Shown: positions 24,355 through 31,366 of the stretch, piece after piece
Layout: the number at the start of each line of letters is the position of its first letter
Numbering within the stretch: position 1 is the first letter of the stretch
DNA from: an uncultured Collinsella sp.
GTDB taxonomy: Bacteria > Actinomycetota > Coriobacteriia > Coriobacteriales > Coriobacteriaceae
DNA length: 42,067 nucleotides
Reading direction: 5' to 3'
NCBI GenBank assembly: GCA_900543615.1
Contig: UQSC01000004.1
Location: 1-42,067 of the forward strand
The notes under the pieces: model-generated
Told to the model about the DNA's origin: nothing
Database searches by the model: none
What the model saw: the letters and a program-made list of their open reading frames with translations, nothing else
Translations under genes and position numbers: made by a program

Positions 24355-26136
24355 ATGCTGCTTACGCAAACGACAACGCCCGAGGACGTCAAGGCTCTCG
24401 ACCGCGCCGAGCTTCCGCTGCTCTGCGGCGAGATCCGTCAGGCAATCCTCGAAAGCTCCGCCGCCGTCGGCGGGCACGTTGCCCCCAACTTGGGCGTCGT
24501 TGAGCTTACGGTTGCGCTTCATCGCGTGTTTAACTCCCCCATCGACAAGATTGTCTTTGACGTTTCGCACCAGACCTACGCCCACAAGGCGCTGACGGGG
24601 CGCGCGTACACTTATATCGATCCGGAGCGTTATGGTGAGGCTTCTGGCTTTGCCAATCCCGACGAGTCCGAGCACGACCTGTTCGCCATGGGCCATACCT
24701 CCACGTCGGTGAGCCTGGGCTGCGGCCTTGCCCACGCGCGCGACCTGGCGGGCGATACGTACAACGTCATCACCATCATTGGCGACGGCTCGCTTTCGGG
24801 CGGCCTGGCGTTTGAGGGCTTTAACAATGCCGCCGAGCTCGACAGCAACCTGATCATCGTCGTCAATGACAACGACCAGTCCATCGCCGAGAACCACGGC
24901 GGCCTCTATCGCAATCTGGCCGAGCTGCGCGCCAGCAACGGCGGCTGTGAGCGCAACATTTTCCGCGCGATGGGGCTCGACTACCGCTATCTGGACGCCG
25001 GTAACGATGTGTTGGCCCTCGTCGATGCGCTGCAGGAACTGCGCAATATCGATCATCCCATCGTGCTGCACGTCTCCACCGCCAAGGGCAAGGGCTTTGA
25101 GCCGGCCCAGAGCGACCCGGAACGCTGGCACCACGTGGGTCCGTTTGACATGGCGACCGGCCGCAAGCTCTGCCCGGGTCATCCGAGCGAGCCCGCACCG
25201 CGCACCTATGCCGATATTACGGGCGAGGCCCTGAGCGCTGCCATCGAGCGCGATCCGCAGGTCGTGGGCATCACGGCCGCCACGCCCTACATCATGGGCT
25301 TTACACCCGAGCTTCGCGCTGCCGCCGGCAAACAGTTCGTCGATGTGGGCATTGCCGAGGAGCACGCCGTGACCTTTGCCACCGCGCTTGCTCGCTCGGG
25401 CGCCAAGCCAGTCTTTGGTGTGTACGGCACGTTTTTGCAGCGCGCCTACGACGAGCTCTGGCACGACCTGTGCCTCAACGATGCCCCCGCAACCATCTTG
25501 GTGTTTGGCGCGTCGATCTTTGGCACCACATCTGAGACACACCTCTCGTTCTTTGATATTTCCATGCTGGGCGGACTTCCTAACATGCACTACTTGGCGC
25601 CGGTCTGCATGGAGGAATACCTGTCCATGCTGAGCTGGTCGCTCGACCACCGCGAGCATCCCGTGGCGATTCGTGTACCTGGTATTGGCCTGGTGAACCG
25701 TCCCGATCTGGCGCCCGCTGAAGACACCGACTACAGCGCCGTTCGCTACAACGTGGTGCGCCAGGGTCACGACGTTGCCGTGCTCGCGCTCGGCGATTTC
25801 TTTGAGCTGGGCGAACGCGTGGCAAACCGCTTGGCCGCCGAGTACGGCATCGAGGCCACGCTCGTCAACCCGCGCTTTGCAACCGAGCTCGACCGCGAGT
25901 TCCTCGACAGCCTTGCCGCCGAGCATCGCGTTGTCGTCACCCTCGAGGACGGCATCTTGGACGGCGGCTGGGGCGAGCGTGTCGCGTGCTACCTGGCCTG
26001 CACGCCGTTGCGCACGCGCACCTTCGGCATCGCCAAGGGTTTCCCCGACCGCTACGACCCCAACGAGTTGCTTGCTCAGAACGACATGACGGTCGAGAAC
26101 ATGGCCGCCGAAGCCGTGAGACTACTCAACGAGTAA
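24355..26136 (+). CDS. 1-deoxy-D-xylulose-5-phosphate synthase-like enzyme
   Basis: Thiamine diphosphate enzyme of the transketolase/DXS family; DXS joins pyruvate and glyceraldehyde 3-phosphate at the head of the MEP isoprenoid pathway. The 593 residues contain the TPP domain (DVSHQTYAHKALTGR at 69-83, GDGSLSGG at 143-150, NDNDQSIAENHGGLY at 171-185) and the pyrimidine domain (VGIAEEHAVTFATALA with the catalytic Glu). It is shorter than usual DXS (about 620-640), and motifs differ: GDGSLSGG and IAENHGG where classical DXS has GDGALTAG and ISENVGA. It may be a paralogue or the only DXS of this genome; the symbol is therefore withheld. ATG 24355 has GGAG about 12 bases upstream. A terminator follows at once. 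Confidence 0.88.
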   Translation: MLLTQTTTPEDVKALDRAELPLLCGEIRQAILESSAAVGGHVAPNLGVVELTVALHRVFNSPIDKIVFDVSHQTYAHKALTGRAYTYIDPERYGEASGFANPDESEHDLFAMGHTSTSVSLGCGLAHARDLAGDTYNVITIIGDGSLSGGLAFEGFNNAAELDSNLIIVVNDNDQSIAENHGGLYRNLAELRASNGGCERNIFRAMGLDYRYLDAGNDVLALVDALQELRNIDHPIVLHVSTAKGKGFEPAQSDPERWHHVGPFDMATGRKLCPGHPSEPAPRTYADITGEALSAAIERDPQVVGITAATPYIMGFTPELRAAAGKQFVDVGIAEEHAVTFATALARSGAKPVFGVYGTFLQRAYDELWHDLCLNDAPATILVFGASIFGTTSETHLSFFDISMLGGLPNMHYLAPVCMEEYLSMLSWSLDHREHPVAIRVPGIGLVNRPDLAPAEDTDYSAVRYNVVRQGHDVAVLALGDFFELGERVANRLAAEYGIEATLVNPRFATELDREFLDSLAAEHRVVVTLEDGILDGGWGERVACYLACTPLRTRTFGIAKGFPDRYDPNELLAQNDMTVENMAAEAVRLLNE

Positions 26137-26137
26137 G

Positions 26138-26180
26138 AAAACCTCCGCAAGGGAAGCATCCCTGCGGAGGTTTTTGTTTT
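26138..26180 (+). terminator. Strong terminator after the DXS-like gene
   Basis: AAAACCTCCGCAAGGGA (26138-26154) and TCCCTGCGGAGGTTTTT (26159-26175) form a near-perfect stem with AGCA loop, then GTTTT. It starts two bases past the stop codon. Confidence 0.95.
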
Positions 26181-26190
26181 CACAGCTCAA

Positions 26191-26414
26191 TTATCTCACT
26201 CTGTAACATCTAGGGCCCGAATTCCCGTCTACCTGTTACAGATCGAGATAAGACGTCGTAGTCCCAGACCTTTGTCTCAATCTGTAGCAGATAGGGACCT
26301 TTTGACCGTCCAGATGTTACAGATTGAGACATTCGAATTCCCCTGAAGAGAAAATCTCGATCTGTAACAGTTACTCGGCAAAAATGGCTGCAGATGTTAC
26401 AGATCGAGACAAAA
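26191..26414. repeat. Six-copy array of a 20-nt motif alternating in orientation
   Basis: The motif AGATGTTACAGATYGAGACA occurs at 26191-26211 (minus), 26233-26251 (plus), 26271-26292 (minus), 26312-26331 (plus), 26353-26372 (minus) and 26392-26411 (plus). Copies differ by one to three bases, are spaced by about 20 bases, and strictly alternate strand. Each plus/minus neighbour pair can fold as a hairpin. The spacers after copies 1 and 4 share CGAATTCCC; the others differ. No coding frame is convincing in 26181-26593. Confidence 0.92.
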
Positions 26415-26443
26415 CAGCAAGGCATGCCACCACATCTGCAAGA

Positions 26444-26478
26444 ACCTCCACAAAGGTGCCTGTCCCTTTTTGGTAGGT
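26444..26478. repeat. Degenerate CTGTCCC palindrome
   Basis: ACCTCCACAAAGG, TGCCTGTC, then CCTTTTTGGTAGGT: an imperfect hairpin almost identical in its centre to the copy at 2195-2229 (both contain CACAAAGGTGCCTGTCCC). Confidence 0.75.
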
Positions 26479-26520
26479 AGAATAACCCATAAGGCAAGTA
26501 TGTTTCTGAGTTATTTCGTG

Positions 26521-26550
26521 TTGACCCATTTGAGCGCGATAGGGTATAAC
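26521..26550 (+). promoter_or_regulatory. Promoter of the ABC importer operon
   Basis: TTGACC (26521-26526), an 18-base spacer and TATAAC (26545-26550) make a good sigma70-type promoter 43 bases before the start codon at 26594. Confidence 0.7.
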
Positions 26551-26593
26551 TCTACTCAACCGCTAGGGATTTTATTGAGAAAGGTGTTCTACT

Positions 26594-27589
26594 ATGAGCA
26601 AGAACCTCTCCCAGCAGGTCGTTCTCGACCGCCGCGGCTTTGTCGCCGCTACCTTCGCAACCGTCGCCGGCCTTGGTCTTGCCGGCTGCTCCGACACCAG
26701 CGCCGAGGCCGACAAGGGTTCCGCCGCCGGCTCCTCCAAGGGCTCCGAGGATACCGAAGCTTCCACCACGCTCGACGCTAAGGCATTCGACAAGCTCGTC
26801 GACAACGGCCCCAAGGCCGATGACGACGCCATCGCCGCCAGCACCTGGGCCACGGCCGTCAAGGACGCCGGCGTCTTTAAGATCGGCGGCGTTCAGACCT
26901 CTACGCTCTTCTCCCTCCTCAACGAGAAAGACGGTCAGACCCGCGGCTTCGACGCCGGTATCGCACAGCTCCTGTCCAACTACATTCTGGGCGAGAACAA
27001 GGTCGAGATCACCCAGGTGACCTCGGACACGCGCGAGTCCGTCCTGCAGAACGGCCAGGTCGACGCCGTCTTTGCCACCTACACCATCACTGACGAGCGC
27101 AAGAAGCTTGTCTCCTTTGCCGGCCCCTACTACTACACCCAGCAGGCCATCCTGGTGCTCGCCGATAACGACGACATTAAGAGCGTCGACGACCTGGCCG
27201 ACAAGAACGTCGCCGTCCAGTCCGGCTCCAACGGCCCCGCCATCCTGGAGGAGTTCGCTCCCAAGGCCAGCCAGCAGGAGTTCAAGACCGACGAGGAGGC
27301 CCGCCAGGCACTCCAGCAGGGCCGCGTTGACGCCTACGTCATCGATAACAACATGCAGCAGAGCGCCCTGGTCCGCGAGCCCGGTAAGTACAAGATCGCC
27401 GGCAAGCCCTTCGGCAGCAAGGAGCCCTATGGCATTGGCCTGCCGCTCGATTCCGACGGCGTCGCCTTTGTCAACGACTTCCTTAAGAAGATCGAGGATG
27501 ATGGCACCTGGACCGAGCTGTGGCAGATCTGCATCGGCGACCGTACGGGCGACACCAACGTTCCCGAGCTGCCCGAGATCGGCGCCTAG
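26594..27589 (+). CDS. Amino-acid ABC transporter substrate-binding lipoprotein, Tat-type signal
   Basis: Solute-binding protein of a polar amino-acid importer (family 3, glutamate/glutamine type). The signal has twin arginines in LDRRGFVAA (R13, R14), a hydrophobic stretch and a lipobox LAGC with C32, so it is probably exported folded by Tat and lipidated by Lgt. A Ser/Glu/Lys-rich linker follows to about residue 60. The binding domain shows TRGFDAGIAQLLSNY, QVDAVFATYTITDERKKLVSF, YYYTQQAIL and GIGLPLDSDGVAF, all standard for the family. ATG 26594 has AAAGG ten bases upstream. It heads a four-gene importer operon; a hairpin at 27678 separates it from the permeases, which would favour more binding protein than membrane subunits. 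Confidence 0.93.
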   Translation: MSKNLSQQVVLDRRGFVAATFATVAGLGLAGCSDTSAEADKGSAAGSSKGSEDTEASTTLDAKAFDKLVDNGPKADDDAIAASTWATAVKDAGVFKIGGVQTSTLFSLLNEKDGQTRGFDAGIAQLLSNYILGENKVEITQVTSDTRESVLQNGQVDAVFATYTITDERKKLVSFAGPYYYTQQAILVLADNDDIKSVDDLADKNVAVQSGSNGPAILEEFAPKASQQEFKTDEEARQALQQGRVDAYVIDNNMQQSALVREPGKYKIAGKPFGSKEPYGIGLPLDSDGVAFVNDFLKKIEDDGTWTELWQICIGDRTGDTNVPELPEIGA

Positions 27590-27677
27590 GCAGCAAGCCT
27601 GGTAACGGCCGCAACGAAACCATACGGAAACGCACGATGCGCTTTATTGCGGTAAACTGTTTCCTCACTGAGTTGTC

Positions 27678-27707
27678 GGGGCTTCCGTACACACGGGAGC
27701 CCCTTTC
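27678..27707 (+). terminator. Intercistronic hairpin between binding protein and permease
   Basis: GGGGCTTCCGT (27678-27688) pairs with ACGGGAGCCCC (27693-27703) with one mismatch around ACAC, then TTTCCTT. A partial terminator or 3' mRNA-stabilising stem is common after binding-protein genes. Confidence 0.75.
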
Positions 27708-27727
27708 CTTATCGGCGGGAGGTCCGC

Positions 27728-28387
27728 ATGAGTCTCTCCGAACTCTGGTCGCTCTATGGCCAGAACTATATCGACGCGCTGCTAGCAACCTGGGGCATGA
27801 CGCTTGAGTCGTTTGCCATCGCCATGGTGCTGGCCGTTGCCGTCACTGTGATGCGCGTGTCGCCGCTCAAGCCGCTGCGCGTCTTTGGCGACCTGTATGT
27901 CCAGGTCTTCCGTAACATCCCCGGCATCGCGCTGCTTATCATCGTCGTCTACGCGCTGCCGCCGCTCAAGGTCGTCCTGCCCTACCGCACCTGCGTTATC
28001 GTCGCCACGGTCCTTTTGGGCTCGGCCTTTGGCTCCGAGAACTTTATGAGCGGTATCAACACTGTTGGCGTCGGTCAGGTCGAAGCCGCACGTTCGCTCG
28101 GCATGAGCTTTAACCGCATCCTCGCCAAGATCGTGATTCCGCAGGCACTGCGCTCGAGTGTGTTGCCCATGACCAACCTCTTTATCGCCGTCATGCTCAC
28201 CACCGCACTCGGCAGCCAGGTGCCGCTTAAACCGCAGGAGCTCACCGGCGTGGTGAGCTACATCAACACGCGCTCGCTCGGCGGCGTCGCCGCGTTCTTT
28301 ATCTCGGCGCTCGGCTACCTGGGCACAGCCTTTGTGGTGAGCCACATTGGCAACCACATCGATAAGAAGGTGAGGATCCTCCGATGA
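27728..28387 (+). CDS. Amino-acid ABC transporter permease (subunit 1)
   Basis: A 219-residue inner-membrane subunit of the His/Glu/Gln/Arg permease family. It starts with a short periplasmic-side segment, then about five membrane helices, and carries the EAA loop that docks on the ATPase: EAARSLGMSFNRILAKIVIP at about residues 119-138. ATG 27728 has GGGAGG seven bases upstream. Its stop overlaps the next start in ATGA (28384-28387), so both permeases are translationally coupled and presumably form a heterodimer. Confidence 0.94.
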   Translation: MSLSELWSLYGQNYIDALLATWGMTLESFAIAMVLAVAVTVMRVSPLKPLRVFGDLYVQVFRNIPGIALLIIVVYALPPLKVVLPYRTCVIVATVLLGSAFGSENFMSGINTVGVGQVEAARSLGMSFNRILAKIVIPQALRSSVLPMTNLFIAVMLTTALGSQVPLKPQELTGVVSYINTRSLGGVAAFFISALGYLGTAFVVSHIGNHIDKKVRILR

Positions 28388-29217
28388 GCAAGCATTCCTC
28401 CCCTGCACTCACCATGCGCGATGCACTCTACGAGGCTCCCGGCCCCAAGATGCGCGCCAAGATTCGCATCGGCACCGCCATCTCGCTTGTTGCCGTCGCC
28501 GCACTCGCCATCCTCGTGTTGCAGCGCTTTTATGTGACCGGTCAGCTTTCGGTCCACTATTGGTATTTCTTTACACACCTCACTACCTGGAAGTTCTTGC
28601 TTGCCGGCTTTGAGGGCACCGTTAAAGTCGCACTCACCGCTGGCGCCATCGCGCTGGTGCTGGGCTTAGCCCTTATGCTCGGCCGTACCAGCGACATCAA
28701 GCCGCTGCAGCTGGTCTGCCGCGTGCTCACCGATTTCTTCCGCGGTGTGCCGAGCCTGCTGTTCATCTACTTCTTCTTTTTGGTGCTGCCCCAGTACAAG
28801 ATCGCGCTGCCGTCGTTTTGGATGCTCACGCTTCCCGTCGCGCTCGCTGCCGCCGGCGTGCTGGCCGAGATCTTCCGCGCCGGCGTCAACGCCGTGCCGC
28901 GCGGCCAGGTCGAGGCGGCCCAGGCACTCGGTCTCTCCAAGGCTAAAATCACCTTTAAAATCGTGCTGCCACAGGCGATTCGGTTTATCATTCCGTCGTT
29001 GATTTCTCAGCTTGTAGTCGTGGTCAAGGACACCACCGTCGCCTACGTGGTGAGCTACCCCGACCTCATGCAAAACGCCCGCGTGCTCATTACCAACTAC
29101 GACGCCCTCGTGTCGGTCTACCTGGTTATCGCGGTCATCTACATCCTCATCAACGTCGCGATCAACAAGGCCGCTGTCTACGTTTCGCACAAGACCGGCG
29201 CGACCATCATCCGCTAA
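28384..29217 (+). CDS. Amino-acid ABC transporter permease (subunit 2)
   Basis: A 277-residue partner permease with an extra cytoplasmic leader of about 35 residues before the first membrane helix. The EAA loop reads EAAQALGLSKAKITFKIVLP at about residues 177-196; other family marks are TDFFRGVPSLLFIYF and VKDTTVAYVVSYPDLM. The start overlaps the preceding stop by four bases. It resembles GluD-type subunits of actinobacterial glutamate importers in having a longer N-terminus, but the substrate cannot be fixed from sequence. Confidence 0.94.
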   Translation: MSKHSSPALTMRDALYEAPGPKMRAKIRIGTAISLVAVAALAILVLQRFYVTGQLSVHYWYFFTHLTTWKFLLAGFEGTVKVALTAGAIALVLGLALMLGRTSDIKPLQLVCRVLTDFFRGVPSLLFIYFFFLVLPQYKIALPSFWMLTLPVALAAAGVLAEIFRAGVNAVPRGQVEAAQALGLSKAKITFKIVLPQAIRFIIPSLISQLVVVVKDTTVAYVVSYPDLMQNARVLITNYDALVSVYLVIAVIYILINVAINKAAVYVSHKTGATIIR

Positions 29218-29253
29218 CGCTTTACCATTTCGAGTCATAAGGAGCCGAGCACC

Positions 29254-30018
29254 ATGGCACAGAGCACCTCTTCCACCGGCAATCAGCCGCTGATCGAGCT
29301 CAGACACGTCGATAAGCACTATGGCGATCTACACGTCCTCAACGACATCAATCTCTCGGTCGACCGCGGCGAGGTCGTCGTTGTGATCGGGCCCTCGGGC
29401 TCGGGCAAGTCGACCATGTGCCGCACTATCAACCGTCTGGAAACCATCGACTCGGGCGAGATCCTCATCGAGGGCGAGCCCCTGCCGCAAGAAGGCAAGG
29501 ATCTTGCCCGCATGCGCGCCGAGCTGGGCATGGTGTTTCAGCAGTTCAACCTGTTTGCACATATGACCGTACTGCAGAACGTCATGCTGGGACCGGTCGA
29601 TGTGCTGGGTGTCTCCAAGGACGAGGCCCGCGAGCGCGCCATGAACCTGCTGGGCCGCGTGGGCGTTGCCGAGCAGGCCGATAAGGTGCCCGCACAGCTC
29701 TCGGGCGGCCAGCAGCAGCGCGTAGCCATCGCCCGCTCGCTTGCCATGCAACCCAAGGCCATGCTTTTTGACGAGCCCACGAGCGCCCTTGACCCTGAGA
29801 TGATCAACGAGGTGCTCGAGGTCATGGTCCGTCTGGCCCAGCAGGGCATGACGATGATCGTCATCACGCACGAAATGAACTTTGCCCGCCGCGTGGCCGA
29901 CCGCGTCGTGTTTATGGCCGACGGCCAGATTGTGGAAACCAGCACGCCCGACGAGTTCTTCGACCACCCCCAGACCAAGCGCGCCCAGGACTTCCTCAAC
30001 TCCATCAAGGGCCACTAG
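29254..30018 (+). CDS. Amino-acid ABC transporter ATP-binding protein
   Basis: A 254-residue ATPase energising the importer. Walker A GPSGSGKST at residues 46-54, Q-loop VFQQFNLF at 94-101, signature LSGGQQQR at 149-156, Walker B with catalytic Glu LFDEPTSALD at 171-180, and H-loop VITHEM. This is the standard GlnQ/GluA layout. It begins 36 bases after the second permease with AAGGAG upstream of ATG 29254, and completes the operon. The C26 hydrolase follows after 52 bases without an obvious terminator, so it may be co-transcribed. Confidence 0.95.
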   Translation: MAQSTSSTGNQPLIELRHVDKHYGDLHVLNDINLSVDRGEVVVVIGPSGSGKSTMCRTINRLETIDSGEILIEGEPLPQEGKDLARMRAELGMVFQQFNLFAHMTVLQNVMLGPVDVLGVSKDEARERAMNLLGRVGVAEQADKVPAQLSGGQQQRVAIARSLAMQPKAMLFDEPTSALDPEMINEVLEVMVRLAQQGMTMIVITHEMNFARRVADRVVFMADGQIVETSTPDEFFDHPQTKRAQDFLNSIKGH

Positions 30019-30070
30019 CTCAATTGCCATGTTCGCTCGCCATGACCATCCAAACTCGAAAGTTACACCT

Positions 30071-30880
30071 ATGATCGGAACCCGCACCTCATCGTCCTAC
30101 ACCCCGCATGTCGACGTCGACCCCGCCGACCGTCCGCTCATCCTCGTCGCGCCGCGTTGGGAAGAGGCAAAACCGTTTTTGAGCGAGACGCTCTCCCCCA
30201 ACGAGGAAATCGCAAGTGTCTTTGTCGATGCCATCCTTGCCGCCGGTGGCCTGCCTCTGCAGATGTCTATTACCGAAGACGTCGATGTTATCCGTCATTA
30301 CGTGGAAATCGCTGACGGTATCGCTATTCCCGGCGGCCCGGACGTCAACCCCAAACGCTGGGGCGACGAGCGTCCTTACGACCCCACGCTGTGCTGCGAG
30401 ATTCGCGACCGTTTTGAGTTTAAGCTGGTTAACGAGGTGCTCCGCGCCAAAAAGCCGCTCTTTACCACCTGCCGCGGCACGCAGTTGCTCAATGTCGCCA
30501 CTGGCGGCACCCTGTGCATGGACGTGCCGAGCCTGGGTGCGCGCGAGGGCCGCACGCAGTGGCGCCATACCCACGTGCTCAACGACCCCGTGCATCCCGT
30601 CGAGGTCGTGCCGGGCTCGCTGCTGGAGCGCGCGGTTGGCGGGCACAGGCTGATCCAGACCAACTCTGCACACCACTGCTGCGTCGATCGTCTGGGTAAA
30701 AGCACGCGCTTGGTCGCCAAGGCAACCGATGGCGTTCCCGAGTGCATCGAAGTCGAAGGCCAGCCTTTCTGCCTGGGCGTGCAATGGCATCCCGAGTACA
30801 CCTGGCAGACACTCGAGACCGACTTTAACCTGTGGAAGTCGTTTGTCGAGGCAGCGGCAAAGGTCAAGCAGGCCCGTTAG
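30071..30880 (+). CDS. Gamma-glutamyl-gamma-aminobutyrate hydrolase family protein (peptidase C26)
   Basis: A 269-residue class I glutamine-amidotransferase-like hydrolase cleaving gamma-glutamyl bonds. The nucleophile is C134 in TTCRGTQLLNVATGG; the His/Glu of the triad are H240 and E242 in GVQWHPEYTW; GIAIPGGPDVNPKRWG at residues 84-98 is typical. I prefer ATG 30071; an in-frame ATG at 30029 has no better ribosome-binding site, so the start is uncertain. Following a glutamate/glutamine-type importer, it would supply or process gamma-glutamyl compounds, but a functional link is inference. A hairpin at 30903 ends the unit. Confidence 0.9.
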   Translation: MIGTRTSSSYTPHVDVDPADRPLILVAPRWEEAKPFLSETLSPNEEIASVFVDAILAAGGLPLQMSITEDVDVIRHYVEIADGIAIPGGPDVNPKRWGDERPYDPTLCCEIRDRFEFKLVNEVLRAKKPLFTTCRGTQLLNVATGGTLCMDVPSLGAREGRTQWRHTHVLNDPVHPVEVVPGSLLERAVGGHRLIQTNSAHHCCVDRLGKSTRLVAKATDGVPECIEVEGQPFCLGVQWHPEYTWQTLETDFNLWKSFVEAAAKVKQAR

Positions 30881-30902
30881 TTCACGGACAGCACAACAGA
30901 CA

Positions 30903-30941
30903 AGGGCGCCCCGCCGGCCACATGGTCCGACGGGGCGCCCT
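30903..30941. terminator. Bidirectional terminator between C26 and Hpt genes
   Basis: AGGGCGCCCCG (30903-30913) and CGGGGCGCCCT (30931-30941) are exact complements with further inner pairing, located between convergent genes. Both flanks are only moderately T/A-rich. Confidence 0.7.
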
Positions 30942-30985
30942 ATTACCTATATGCTGCCGGCACGCAGCCCAAGGCCCGCAAGCTC

Positions 30986-31342
30986 TTATTCGGCCGCCTC
31001 GCGCAGGGCCGACATCGTAGCCGCATATTGCTGCTGCAACGCATGCATTCCCTCGCGAGCGCCGTCAACAGCATCGGCGCCGCGCAGCGCTTCGGTCACC
31101 ACGACCGCTGGCTCGTACAGATTATCGAATCCCAGGTTCTGGCTCACGCCCTTGAGCGTGTGCGCTGCCATAAACGCTTCCTCGGCGTCTCCTGCCGCCA
31201 TGGCAGCTTCCAACTTGTCCATGCTCTCGTCATCTAAAAACTTGAGGGCAAAGCGGGCAAGCATTTCCCCGCTCATCAGCCGAGCACACGCGTCATCATA
31301 ATTGGCGCCGATCTTCTCATACGCCTCACGCATGGAAATCAT
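30986..31342 (-). CDS. Hpt (histidine phosphotransfer) domain protein
   Basis: A 118-residue protein made of one Hpt four-helix domain. The phosphorylated His is H61 in AAHTLKGVSQNLGF, followed by the usual second helix. Stand-alone Hpt proteins relay phosphate between receiver domains. ATG 31342 has AAAGGAG ten bases upstream. It lies 24 bases downstream of the GGDEF/REC/HD-GYP gene on the same strand, so the pair probably forms a phosphorelay in which this protein phosphorylates, or drains phosphate from, the neighbouring receiver. No histidine kinase is in the window. Confidence 0.92.
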   Translation of the reverse strand: MISMREAYEKIGANYDDACARLMSGEMLARFALKFLDDESMDKLEAAMAAGDAEEAFMAAHTLKGVSQNLGFDNLYEPAVVVTEALRGADAVDGAREGMHALQQQYAATMSALREAAE

Positions 31343-31366
31343 GGATTAAAAACTCCTTTGGTCAAA

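Noticed and set aside
24259..25926. 555-residue minus-strand frame opposite the DXS-like gene
   Set aside because: Antisense shadow; the plus strand holds the recognisable TPP enzyme with ribosome-binding site and terminator.
26191..26414. CRISPR array
   Set aside because: Repeat and spacer lengths are roughly similar to short CRISPRs, but the repeats alternate in orientation, are only ~20 nt and imperfect, and no cas gene is present.
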